From Paratrimastix pyriformis (Eukaryota; Preaxostyla; Paratrimastigidae): 27,082 nucleotides of DNA. How positions within the stretch are numbered: position 1 is the stretch's first letter; every line of letters starts with the position of its first letter. Below, in pieces: positions 9,424 to 19,170 of this stretch. Where the stretch lies: NCBI GenBank assembly GCA_027972325.1, contig JAPMOS010000334.1:1-27082 (forward strand), written 5' to 3'. The notes below the pieces were generated by a model. It ran no database searches. It was given only the letters and a program-made list of their open reading frames with translations, and had not been told where the DNA came from. Position numbers and translations under genes: made by a program.

Positions 9424-10273
9424 CCATTCTTCACCGACTCCGGATCTGTGACCACTTTGTCCACCTTTCCCTCCACATTCTTAGTTGCATACGACGTGAC
9501 CGGCGCCACCCCGTCTGTCATGATGCCCTTATATATGCGCTTGCGCTTCCCTTCCAACGCCCGATCCCTCTTCCTGTAGTGCACGCCTCTCATTTTGGCC
9601 AACTGCTTCTGCATTTCCCTCCTCAGGCTCGGGTCCCGCTCCGCCATCGCCATCCGTCTCAGCTTCTTCATGCGATGGGGCTCATAATCCCTGTCTGTGT
9701 TGGCCACGTCCCGGAACCCAAACACCTTCCCCGCCGTCTCCCGCAGGATCCCACTCATCTGCTCGAACGATGGGTCCGCCCCCTTCTCCATCGCCTTCCG
9801 AAGCAATTCCGCCACTTTCTCCCGGTACGTGCGCATCTTCCCCACCATCCCTTCATACTCATCCTTCCTCTTCTCCCGCAGCAACGCATCCAGGTCCGAC
9901 TTGGACGGGCAGATGGCCACCTTCCTCCGCAGCGTTCCCGCCCATGCCGGCAACATGTTCCTCAAGTCAGTGACTACCATGTGATGGTCTGTGACTTCCT
10001 GCCATTGAACCTCCCCATTTCTCCACACCCACATATTGTCCAGCAATCGTGCCATCGTCCCCTGCGTTGCCAAGCAAAGGTCCAGCCTGGCCTCCCCTTT
10101 CTTCCCCCCTTGCTTGCCCTCCTCCTCCACCTCCCCCTTCCCTCCTTTCTTCTTGTTGCGCACGAATGTGATCTCGTTCTGCTTACCCACCATCTTCGCC
10201 GTGTCATACAGACCCAGCATCTCCTGCTCACCAACCTCCTTGGCCCAGCTATTCGCGTCCGTGTACACCACCA
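9240..10273 (-). pseudogene. LINE ORF2 APE endonuclease, C-terminal part, and linker to RT
   Basis: Continues the APE fold cut by the nested element. VVYTDANSWA corresponds to the GDFN-like strand, ARLDLCLA to the RxDYxL strand, and DHHMVVTDL to the catalytic SDH motif. About 220 charged helical residues follow (REKRKDEYEGMVGKMRTYRE..., RKRIYKGIMTDG), as usual between endonuclease and RT in LINEs. The frame changes near 9350 into the RT. The Met start sometimes predicted at 10295 lies in nested-element sequence and is not a true start. Confidence 0.85.
10262..10273. repeat. target-site duplication, left copy
   Basis: TGTACACCACCA, identical to 11707-11718. Removing the insert and one copy restores a continuous APE reading (VVVYTDANSW), which confirms a true insertion. 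Confidence 0.93.
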
Positions 10274-10351
10274 GTGTGTGTGTTATACTATTCAATCACC
10301 TAAACAGCACGACATAATCGAACTGAGAAATAGTGAATGAAAACCGTTGGT

Positions 10352-10365
10352 CCGGCCGAAGCCGG
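10352..10365 (-). other. UUCG hairpin in the nested element's 3' UTR
   Basis: On the minus strand, CCGGC-TTCG-GCCGG. Compared with CGGGC-TTCG-GCCCG at 5227-5240, the second pair of the stem is C:G here and G:C there. This is a compensatory double change inside otherwise conserved flanks, which points to selection on the RNA structure. Confidence 0.75.
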
Positions 10366-11235
10366 CGGGTAAAAATGCACCCCAGCGCTCCCTCCAGGGG
10401 AAGGTGCACAGGGGGCATCGGGAGGAAGAGAGAGACTGGAAACTCGCAAGGAAACATCAACTCGCATACAAAATGGAACAAAGAGGACATGACAGAATGA
10501 GGGGGCGGGGGGACCGAAGAACAGAAAAAAGAAAACGAAAGTTAATACGAGAAGCACTCCTCGCGCCAGCCTGAGGGGGGGCTACTGCCCATCCACCAGC
10601 ACCGGAATGACCGGTAGCTCAACTTGGATGGTCCCCTGATCCACCGTCCCCACACTGGCTCCTTCCCCACATCATGATCCCCCCGGCTGGGGACCAGGTC
10701 GGCGGCACCAATCTTGCGAACAGCAGCGGAAGCAGCCGGCGCCACGGCAGCGGGATCAGGCGCCTTGGTGTCAGCCATGGCAGGGCCAGACACAGACAAG
10801 GGGGCACAACAACAGGGACAGCAGGGGCAGGGGCACCCACTGCAGGGGCGATCGACTTCTTGCCTCCGGGCTCACCCCCTTCGCCGAGGCTGGGGCTGGG
10901 GTGCGGGAGCTCGCAGGCGGCTTGGCGACCACTGGGTCAGGAACCGGGGTGGACGGGGCGGTGGGCGCCGCCGGTTGATGTGCAAACGGGTTCCCGAAGG
11001 GGGCCGGGACCGCAGGGGTGCACAGTGGTGACCTCAAAGGGGTTGGCAGCCCGTCCTTTCTTGGAGCCCGAGAGCGACTTCGGAGAAGGAGGGCTGCGAG
11101 GGTGTGGCGGACCTCCACCCAATTGACGGGGTGGGGTGGTGATACATGATGTCGGCCGACACCCACTCATTGAGGTTGTGTGACGTGACGAATCAGACGG
11201 TTTCAAAGAGCGGTTGGATGAGGCTGCGGGACCAC

Positions 11236-11668
11236 CAAAACGCATACTCATTGGGAGCTCCTCGGACGATTCCGATGAGATACTCTCAAGTCCGATTGTC
11301 CAGCATGCCACGTGACAGAGCCAAGCACTTGATAAAAGAAGTCAGTCATAGACGAAACGAGCATTTCTCGCTCGAGGCTGCCGAGCATTTCAACGATCGT
11401 CTTCAGCAATGCTCTGGAGACGACCCGCTGCTTGTGAACAGTGATGTACCCAAACAATTTCGCAAGCTCAGGAAGCATCTTTTGCGTAAGCACCTTGAAA
11501 TCGCTGTCCAGATCCGTATAGCGGAGATGCTTTTCAGAGATGTCGCGGTTCAGGAAGCGCAGAAACGGATCATCATTGCGTTTAATTTCGGCATGCATCA
11601 TGACGAAGTTGCTGACGTCTCCATCAAGATCGTCATTTTCCGAGCAGATTTCCATCCAACGGGACGCT
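11236..11668 (-). pseudogene. ORF1-like peptide of the nested element
   Basis: About 135 residues on the minus strand from MEICSENDDLDGD (11655), rich in charged helix: HAEIKRNDDPFLRFLNRD, YTDLDSDFKVLTQKMLPEL, SRALLKTIVEMLGSLEREM. The reading is open upstream to the insertion end, so the 5' part is probably missing. Downstream (10542-11166) frames are Pro/Ala/Ser-rich with PNPFxxP-like text, perhaps the rest of the same protein after frame changes. I do not recognise the family. A nucleic-acid-binding ORF1 is a guess from its position. Confidence 0.45.
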
Positions 11669-11689
11669 CGGATTTGAATTCAAAAGGAC

Positions 11690-12163
11690 GCCAATGCCGG
11701 GGGACCTGTACACCACCACGCCCCTCCCCTCAGCTGCTCCCTCCGCCATGCACTCTTCCAACCTCCTGATAATGACATTCCTTACCCTCACCTTGTCCTC
11801 TCCCTCCCCAGTTGGGTAGTACAGATTTATGAGCCTCAGGTTGGTCTTCCCCTCCGACCAATCAAGAAACATCAAGTAGCCAGGGATCACCTCCCTGACC
11901 TTGCGCACTGCTATCTGTAAGGTCCGCCTATACCCAATCATCACCCCTCCCTTGGGGTGCCGCGCATCTGCGTCCTCCACCACCGAGCTCCTCCAGCACC
12001 ACCCCTTCATCCACTTCTCCTCCAACTGTTGCTTGTTGTCTTTCGTACCTTTCGTCTCTTGCAGGAGGGCAATGTTGACCCCCCCAACTCGCAGCAGGTC
12101 CGCCACATTGCTCTTCTTCCAGTCTGACCCCAACCCACGCACGTTCCACCCCACGACCCTCAT
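11690..12163 (-). pseudogene. LINE ORF2 start: APE endonuclease, N-terminal part
   Basis: The ATG at 12163 opens MRVVGWNVRGLG, the classical start of a LINE APE domain. It continues with NIALLQETK (catalytic Glu), HPKGGVMIGYR, GYLMFLDW and LRLINLYYPTGEG, then ends at the nested insertion. APE-type endonucleases nick the target DNA for target-primed reverse transcription. A stop near 12194 separates it from a Lys/Arg-rich upstream frame (12194-12382), so ORF2 plausibly begins here. The frame is intact up to the insertion. Confidence 0.9.
11707..11718. repeat. target-site duplication, right copy
   Basis: TGTACACCACCA, the partner of 10262-10273, at the 5' end of the nested minus-strand element. 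Its 12-base length is typical of LINE target-primed insertion. Confidence 0.93.
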
Positions 12164-12462
12164 CCTTCCTCCTCCCTCGCCGGCAGCCCCGCCTCAGGTT
12201 GGCCTCCTTCTTGCCCTGGCACCACTTCTCCACCCCTGGAATTCCTCCTCCTCCGCCTTCTCGTCATATGTCTTCTCGATATCCCTCATCTTTGCCACCT
12301 GCCTCTTCTTCCTTGTCGCGTCCTTCTTCCCGCGCTTCTTCCTGGCCTTTCTGCTCATCCCGTCCCCAGGATACCTGGGCACCCCCGGTAGGAGTCCCCG
12401 TTACCGGGCGCACCCCGGACTGCCCCACCTCATGCTCCTCCAGGTCTTCACCTCTCCCCGCC

Positions 12463-14175
12463 TTACCCGTCTCCCTCTTCGTCCCCCTTGTGCCCTCCCG
12501 TCTGCCCCCTTCTTTGCTCCCCTCCAAAAGCCGGTCCCCACATCGAACGCTGCATTCTCGACCCCATCCCTGCCCCCGCCACATAAAGAAAGATGTCGCC
12601 ATTCTTCGTCTCTTCCTCGCCCACCTCCCTCACCACGCTGTCATCGAAGCGCCACCATGCCCCTTCAATCCTCTTCACCGCCACCCAATGTCGCCCCCCT
12701 CCTCTCCTTTCGCAGAACTCCGCCGCCGCCTCCAGGCGGTAATTCGTGCCAAGAACATCCACGGGGTCCGGCTGCACCCGCCACTGCGACTGGTCCACCC
12801 TGCCGTCCCGCCGATCGCGAACCACCTGGACCACCATGACATCCTCCATGCCCACCGCCCGTTCCTCCTGCGCGTGCCACCGATCGGCACCACACTCTGG
12901 GCACCTCTTCCGCACCCGTCCGTCCGCCATCACCACCTTCCGGACCGCTTCACTCATTCTGTCACCGTCCCTCTCCAGACGCACCACCAGGCAGTCCCGC
13001 TCCCTTTCGCGGCCCTCGCTCACCCTTCCGCATTCCTGACAGACGTGCACCACCCTCATCCGCGCTCCTGTCGGGATCCGAGCTTTCCTCAGCAAGTCCG
13101 CCACCGCATCCCCTGCATCCCCATCATGAAGCTCATCCAGCCCATCAATCCCCTTCTCCCAGATTGCCTGCTCCATACCCGGGTCTCCCCCAATCACCCC
13201 TCTCACAACATCGAACAACTGCCCGGCCCCCCCCACCGCTTCCACCACCTGGAGGGCTGTTGCCACCCAACAACGGTGGCCCGACTTATTACACACGCCT
13301 CTGTACCTCCCGACCCCCGCCCCCTGCGACAAGCCAACCCCATCAACTTCCTCCAGCTCGCCACCACCGCCAAACAACTCGCCCGGTCGCTCGATCATCC
13401 CTCCATCCGTCAATCTCTCACTGTCACGTCCCCTCCCCCTTCCATCAGAGCCTCCTTCTCCTCCCGTACCTCGTCCTCGTCCGCCTCTTCGGGCCAGTCT
13501 CTTTGCCTGCCACTCCCCCCTCCCAGTCCGCCAGCTGGGATCCTGCCCCCACCCCCAAAGCCCAAACCTCCGCCGCTCCATCATCCACACTCTCTCCTTC
13601 CACTCCGCCTCGCTTTTTAGAACCGCGTCGAGTTCCCACGCTCTCCGATTCACGCCCGCACCTCCCCATTGAGCCATCGCCACCAGTAAACAGATTCCCA
13701 CCCATCGATTCCCCCCAAATAGATTTCGTTTGGTCCAATAACGATGTCCTCGCACTCCCCCCTTCATCTGAGCCCAGAGCCTGTGGTATTCCCCGCCCCC
13801 CCTCGCTTGGATCAAGTCGATCAGGGCCATCTTCCAAAAACAAAGCCCCTGCATGAACACGCACAACCTACCAACACTACCTATCAAAATCGTCAAAAAG
13901 GATATCCACCAAACCGCCATCATTCCCTGCCAACTCATGCAGAGACCCGTCCGCCCAACTCCGGCCGAAGATTCCCTCCCCGGGGGGTGCTCAACCTGGC
14001 AGTAGCAAGCTGCCCCATCAGTTTCCTCCACCGTCCGCTCTACCCCATTCCTCTGTTTCAATTCCCCGGTCTTTTTTTTCACCAAATCAGATCCCCATCC
14101 GCTCGTTCTTCTTCCTCCTACGCTGCCCTCTCCGGCTGGCCGATTCCCCACCGATCGCCACGTTTCCTTTGCCAC
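12463..14175 (-). CDS. LINE ORF with ubiquitin-specific protease (USP) domain
   Basis: 570-residue minus-strand frame whose C-terminal half (about residues 291-540, 13305-12556) is a USP-type cysteine protease. It has the Cys box GVCNKSGHRCWVATALQ (catalytic C302 where USPs have GNTC), two CxxC knuckles of the zinc ribbon (C379/C382 and C425/C428), and the His box RHWVAVKRIEGAWWRFDDS (H496, D511/D512). It is shorter than most cellular USPs. The first 290 residues are low-complexity, Gly/Arg/Trp-rich, and may be partly a false extension. It lies directly upstream of ORF2. Protease domains occur in some LINEs, and a USP fold would deubiquitinate or process a target, which is inference. All key residues are retained although the rest of the element is broken. 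Confidence 0.75.
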   Translation of the reverse strand: MAKETWRSVGNRPAGEGSVGGRRTSGWGSDLVKKKTGELKQRNGVERTVEETDGAACYCQVEHPPGRESSAGVGRTGLCMSWQGMMAVWWISFLTILIGSVGRLCVFMQGLCFWKMALIDLIQARGGGEYHRLWAQMKGGVRGHRYWTKRNLFGGNRWVGICLLVAMAQWGGAGVNRRAWELDAVLKSEAEWKERVWMMERRRFGLWGWGQDPSWRTGRGEWQAKRLARRGGRGRGTGGEGGSDGRGRGRDSERLTDGGMIERPGELFGGGGELEEVDGVGLSQGAGVGRYRGVCNKSGHRCWVATALQVVEAVGGAGQLFDVVRGVIGGDPGMEQAIWEKGIDGLDELHDGDAGDAVADLLRKARIPTGARMRVVHVCQECGRVSEGRERERDCLVVRLERDGDRMSEAVRKVVMADGRVRKRCPECGADRWHAQEERAVGMEDVMVVQVVRDRRDGRVDQSQWRVQPDPVDVLGTNYRLEAAAEFCERRGGGRHWVAVKRIEGAWWRFDDSVVREVGEEETKNGDIFLYVAGAGMGSRMQRSMWGPAFGGEQRRGQTGGHKGDEEGDG

Positions 14176-14179
14176 GCCT

Positions 14180-14531
14180 CCTTCTTCCCTTTTGGTCCGT
14201 CCCCAACATTATTCTATTATCACAGCTCCTCCATTTCTGATACAGCAGCCGTCCCCACCCGCAGGCCGGCCCCTGATCATGTTGCCCAAGTTCACACCCA
14301 TTTTCTCCAGTCTGTGTAACAAACCACCACTTCACCCACCATTTTCCTTCAATAAGATCGATCGTGCCCCCATGCGAGTGGCCCAACGACGATACTGCGT
14401 TTTGTCCAGCTCAATACGTACCATCCGTACGTAAGGACTGAATCCAGTCGTAACCATCCCGTACCCTTTATGAATATATAATGGTTGCTCAAGGCATGTT
14501 TTCAAAAGATTCAGATTGAAAACACAACACC
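14180..14531 (-). other. LINE inter-ORF or ORF1 distal region
   Basis: Minus-strand frames carry short protein-like text (VRMVRIELDKTQYRRWATRMG at 14332-14450, then WWVKWWFVTQTGENGCELGQH at about 14270-14345) in two frames. It probably belongs to the end of ORF1 or the start of the USP ORF. No domain is recognised. Confidence 0.35.
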
Positions 14532-15150
14532 TCAAACCAAATCACAGCAACCCCTTGGCCGCCACACGCACCACAGTCCGCCGAACAATAGTCCGCGGCC
14601 CCCATATTGCTGCTGCTTCTCCCTCGCCAGCCGGTCTCGTTCCTCGGGATCGACCACCAATAACCACGTACCGTCCCAGCGACCAGTCAGGAAGGCTTGT
14701 CCCTTCCTGGCAATGGTCGCTGGGCGGATTGGAGGCGTCAGGCTCGCCAACCAGGCCTCGACAGCCGGCACAGTCGCCAGATCCCGACGGCGCAGCATCG
14801 CCAGCTTCTTGTTGGGCGGCACCTCGACCCGCACTTCGGGAGGCACCACGGTAATGGGCCATCTCGGGTTGGCATCCCGGCGCGGGAACCACTTCGGCAT
14901 TTCTTCTTCTCCCTCCGCAAAGAAGCTGACTTGAAAGATCGCAGGCATTAACTTGAACACCCTCAGAGAATCTACCAAAACCATAACACCCCTTCTCCAT
15001 AGCACAACACAAACCTTTCCTTCCCAACCAAGTCGCCACATCCTCTTCACTGGCCTCCGTCGGAAAGCCAGCAAGCGTCGCCTTGAAGAGCGTTGTCGTG
15101 ATGATGTCCGGCTGGAATTCAGTCGCCACAGCCACAATAGGCCTCACAGT
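14532..15150 (-). pseudogene. LINE ORF1 with RRM-like start
   Basis: Two overlapping minus-strand frames. The first (from 15147) has ITTTLFKATLAGFPTEASEEDVATWL and KGCYGFGRFSEG, which resembles an RNA-recognition motif: a beta strand, the loop-helix SEEDVxxWL, and a GYGFxxF-like RNP1 strand. A frameshift near 15000 leads to the second frame, which carries MPKWFPRRDANPRWPITVVP, VEVPPNKKLAMLRRRDLATVP and LVVDPEERDRLAREKQQQYGG, ending at 14532. RRM-bearing ORF1 proteins that bind LINE RNA are well known. I see no CCHC knuckle after it. Confidence 0.55.
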
Positions 15151-15348
15151 AGCATGAAACTTCTGGCCCCCCCCGCTAGTTGCACAGCCTTGTGTTCATA
15201 TCGTATCATGTCGGCTCGCGCCTCCACTCTACTCTTATCTTTCCCTATTATGATCTTCTTAATATGGTTGGGATGTTCCGGCTCATCATGCACGGCGCAG
15301 CCGTGGTATGATGAAGTCGGGACATCTTATTATGGATACCCTATATGA
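15151..15348. other. LINE 5' UTR or junction sequence with a strong hairpin
   Basis: No gene. It contains a G run on the minus strand (15165-15172) and an imperfect hairpin at 15283-15314: TCATCA, CACGGC, loop GCA, GCCGTG, TGATGA, with small bulges. G+C falls steadily toward 15345, so the exact LINE edge is not clear. Confidence 0.5.
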
Positions 15349-15990
15349 TCTATTATTTCAGTAACTCTTCAGTAACTTATTAACTATTAATATTTATGAT
15401 TGTATTTTAATAGATATTAATAAGTTATGTTGATATAAGATCATATAAGTAGTTATATTTAAGGAGTTACTAAAGGAGTTATTAAAGAGTTACTCAAAAG
15501 TTCGTGTCATAGAGGTAATGAGCTTTATGATGGGTTTACGTCAGGAGATTGAACACAAGAAAGTTACCCAAAGGGTGTAAATAGGGAAGATTATTGGGGA
15601 AAATAGGGGTATTTCCTGGTAATAAGTTGGTCGTTTATTCCCTTTTGAGTAACTATTTTTAGTGATATTTCATAGATGATTTAGATCAGAAGAATGAAAA
15701 TCAAGTATGATGAGAATTTTCAGTAACTACATAAAGTAACTCCTTAATAACTCGATGAGTAACGAATGAATCCTAGATGGAAATCACATGGGAAAATACG
15801 AAAGAATGATAAACATAAAGGTCGTCAACAGGAGAAATTTCGGGGGAGAGTGGGAAAATTAGGGGGAAAAGATATGACATTTCATTTTACTATATCCTTC
15901 AGTAACTCTCTTTCTTTATCTTTTTTATCATCACTTTAGATCATCATCTATTAATTATCGTCTCATACATTCAGCTCATGATAAAACCGT
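15349..15990. repeat. gene-free A+T-rich stretch with eight AGTAACT/AGTTACT heptamers
   Basis: Exact copies of AGTAACT or its complement start at 15360, 15371, 15465, 15488, 15648, 15722, 15735 and 15901, with near copies at 15562 and 15758. That is far above chance for a 7-mer in 550 bases. No frame is coding here. Clustered inverted and direct heptamers next to a gene block could be protein-binding iterons at a terminus or origin. This is inferred. Confidence 0.7.
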
Positions 15991-15993
15991 TAT

Positions 15994-18900
15994 TTATTCG
16001 CTTACTGGTTTTTGATTATCTGTGTTCATATCAAGTTCCTTTAAGACGTTATCCTTCTTCCAACGTGCCATGAGATGTATGCTCTCGTCTACAACACCTT
16101 CATAAAATGTTAAACTATTATTTGTTGTTGATGTTGGCACTGTAGATGAGAATTTGACTGAAGGTTGTATTAATGATGCAATTGATGCCTTGATCGAAGC
16201 GATATCGGCTTTTAGTGATGTGTTTTCAGTTATTAAGTCTGTGATTTGTTGTTTCATTTTCTTCATCTCATTGAGCATCATGAATGGGAGTTTATCTTGA
16301 CGGATACCCTCAATTTCACCATCTTTTGAATAAACGAGTTCAGGACATACGGTGGCACATTCTTCGGCAATCAAACCATAGCACTTCGTTTTCTTTTCAT
16401 CGTTAATGAAGTTGAAATTAACGGGTCTTAAATTATATATATATGATGTGTCTTCCATATCGTTGATGTTTTCTTTGTAACGTTGTGAAGATGAAGGCAC
16501 ATGAAGTTTACCTGTAGAATCGATATACACTTGAAGGGAGTCACCAGTTGTCTGTGAAGTGTTCCATACCAAAGGTGTAGTAATTCTTGTCTTACCGAAG
16601 TTCATTGTATTGACGCCACCGGCATTAATGATGACACCATAGTTTGCATTATTTGCATTATAGAATGAACTATCGGTATCACCAGATATGTTTACATAAT
16701 TATTTGTTGATGTTATATATGTGGTAGAGCCACTGAGTGCTGAACATGATTGAGCAGAAGTGGAAGTGACTGTCGTAGAGGTAACGTTTCCACTTGCATC
16801 ACTATAAAGATATCCAGATACAGTGTTTGGTAATTTTAATCCACCATTAAAAGTGGCTTTTCCACGAACCCATAGAGTTCCTGTGTTTGAATTTGTAGAT
16901 AAGTTGCATACATTGTTCGAGTTCTCAAAATGACACCTGTTGACGTGCTATCATAAGTCCGTAAACGAATTCCATTATTCATATCATCACCAGAACATGC
17001 TGAGCCAGATCCAGATAAATCATTGTTTGCACCGGAGACAGCTTGATATATGCCCCAATTGGTATCTGTAGACAATGAAATCTTCAACCCTGCACTTGAT
17101 ATTGGACTGATTTTTGATGTTGCTACGTTGCCATTAGCGGTCAATAAGCCACGAACCCATAGATTCCCATTATTTCCGCTACATGATAGGTTGGTTACAT
17201 TGTTTGAATTTTCGAAGATTATACCCGCTGTTGCATCACTATATGTTCGTAGACGAAGTGCTTGTCCAGAGAAGTCATTACCCACACATGCAGTTGAAGT
17301 TCCATCGAAAGCAGTGGTTGCAGACAAATACACACCCCAATTGTTGTCAGCAGGTGATTTAAAACCCAACCTTAGACCCAGATTTGCTGATAGGGTTCTT
17401 GGAGTAATTTTAGGTGTTGATATGCCACCATTTGCAGTCAGTAATCCCCGAATAGAAAAGGCACCAGTATTTGAATTTGATGCGAAGTTACATACATTAT
17501 TCGAATTTTCATAGATAAGTCCAACAGCAGCGTCATCGTATGTGCGGATACGGATTGCGTTACTTGTTCCAGTTTCAGTGTTCGTGCATGCAGCACCATC
17601 CGTTCCTATATAATCTTTATAGCTTGATTGATAAATGCCCCAATTCGTGTTACCGTAAGAGAACATTGAAATTTTGAGCGAATTTGTATCATTGGCACAT
17701 ATTGTAGGACATTCAACTGGATATGCAAAGGTTGTTTTGTATTATACATCGAGACTAAGTTATTTGTCTTATTTGTAAACTTGTGAATGGGTGCCGTGTC
17801 ATCAGCATCAGTATCACAAACGTATTGAATACTTCCTGATGATTTAATTGTTGATGTTGTGTTATCGCCATTAGCAAATGTGATGTTGTCTGCAGCAAGT
17901 GTTAAAGGTGGTGTATAAGATGTTGGCGAAGTGCCTGCAATAATATTTCCCGACGCGTCTGTGGCAAGATACGATTTTGATGTTAATGATGGAAGTGTTA
18001 AAGATGTCAATGACATGGACGTTGGTAATGATGTTGCAATGATAGCACCGTTAGAATCTGTGGCAAGATATGATGCATTAAGAACTGGTGTTCTGAGACC
18101 ATTGAGGAACTTCATTGTATTATAACAGGTGATGATACCTGAAGATCCATATTGGGAGATACCATCAGTGGAGATGGCATTTGGGAATTTTAGGGGACCA
18201 GTGATCGAATAAATTTGCGAGAATACACCATCGTTCACTCGTTGAATGTTACCGTTTGCATCGCACCCGAGCATACCAGTATCAGAGATAGAATGGATGC
18301 GGACATTATGGAAAGAGAAGTCGACAGTTGAATCGATGTCATTATAATTGATTAAGGCAGTTTTCATTTCACCAGTTCCAGGATTGATCTTGACTAGTTT
18401 TGAGATTGTTGGATCGGCAATACCAGGAAGCCAAAGATTGTATGCATGTAGTGACCCAACCATATCACGAACTGCGACAGAGTTTTCATATGCATCTGTT
18501 GAATAAATATAAGGTGTAGTGCCACCCTCACCTGTTGGTGCAGCAGCTAACCCAATAGTTCCGTCGGTCGCACGATACAAATACCCAGTTGTGGTCCCGA
18601 AGCTATTTAATTTTAGTGTTGCAACATTGATAGCCGAATTGGTGGAAATATCGTCACCTGTAATTAATGATGCTTCCACTTTACCAGTATAATTCCCTTC
18701 AAATGAATGAGGTGTGACTTTAAGAGGAAGTTTTCGAGTAGTGTCAACATAACCAGGGAGAAATAATTCGGTTGAATGCACAGAACCATTCATATCACGG
18801 ACAACGACAGATGATTCAGTTGGATCAACAGCTTCGGCATAAGAACTCGAAGAAACACGTTTCCATGTGGCGATATTTGATGCAATACTGACGAGAACGA

Positions 18901-19149
18901 AACATGTATTTGAAGTAGTGTTAGTCCATAAGGTGCATAAAGGATAATCATTATCAGCACTCGTTGGGTCACGCGTCATTGATACATATTTTGTGATTGT
19001 ATTTGGATCGAATGTAAGAGAAAGTGTAGAAGTAGACGTTTCCAAGTGTAATCCATCAGTGACATGTAAGAGACCAGGAGGACCACGAGGACCACGCTGA
19101 GATGATGTAGTATAACTTGAAGAATAACCAAAAGGCATTAAAGACATAT
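15994..19149 (-). pseudogene. fibre or spike protein with S74 intramolecular chaperone
   Basis: About 3.1 kb on the minus strand, read as about three pieces. It starts with MSLMPFGYSSS and a short collagen-like GPRGPPG. The next part holds two related modules (SVVVRDMNGSVHSTELFLPG and SVAVRDMVGSLHAYNLWLPG) and repeats of YLATDxxGxII. Then come three tandem shaft repeats of about 85 residues (NWGIYQ..., IRLRTYD, ENSNNV, RGLLTANG). The C-terminal domain has SSQRYKENINDM, YGLIAEECA and a coiled coil (MLNEMKKMKQQITDL), the hallmark of peptidase S74/endosialidase chaperones that trimerise fibres and then cut themselves off. A host-attachment role is inferred from the family. It is divergent from the ATPase across about 50 bases. 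Confidence 0.85.
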
Positions 19150-19170
19150 TGTTATATATTTACAGGAGAA

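Larger units (their letters stand above)
10274..11706 (-). mobile_element. nested non-autonomous LINE-like insertion (ORF1-only type)
   Basis: 1433 bases inserted inside the APE domain, flanked by an exact 12-base duplication (TGTACACCACCA at 10262-10273 and 11707-11718). Minus-strand orientation is shown by the 3' AC5 tail at 10274-10283 and a UUCG hairpin at 10352-10365 that matches the 3' UTR of the host LINE (shared CCGTT...GGCCGAAGCC...GCGGGTAA on the plus strand). It contains an ORF1-like peptide and a Pro/Ala-rich stretch, but no RT or endonuclease. It could be an ORF1-only relative mobilised in trans (compare mammalian HAL1) or an internally deleted copy. Confidence 0.85.
5170..15345 (-). 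mobile_element. full-length-like APE-type LINE with USP domain, dead, with a nested insertion
   Basis: Minus-strand LINE read from about 15150 down to the AC tail at 5170. Order: possible 5' UTR (15150-15345), ORF1, USP-containing ORF, ORF2 (APE, RT, RNase H-like, extra C-terminal domain), 3' UTR hairpins, (AC)n. The coding parts jump frame at least ten times, so this copy cannot be active. APE plus RNase H argues for the I/Tad1/R1-like side of LINE diversity. I do not assign a clade. The 5' end could be at the G run near 15165-15172 or further right. No target-site duplication for this copy was found. Confidence 0.8.

Noticed and set aside
12199-13620. A 473-residue plus-strand frame, Pro/His/Ser-rich, and similar plus-strand frames at 6275-7657, 9579-10340 and 11901-12839
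   Set aside because: They lie opposite the LINE coding strand, have extreme Pro/Ser composition from C-rich DNA, and show no domain. They are shadows.
14415-14449. Two adjacent hairpins (TACGTAC-CATCC-GTACGTA and GACTG-AATC-CAGTC)
   Set aside because: They lie inside protein-like LINE sequence and have no partner copy elsewhere in the window. Probably chance.
15349-15990. A CRISPR-like array
   Set aside because: The heptamers are too short, occur in both orientations and have irregular spacing. The sequence is eukaryotic.
17050-17514. A plus-strand frame opposite the fibre shaft
   Set aside because: It mirrors the shaft repeats on the other strand and has no independent support.
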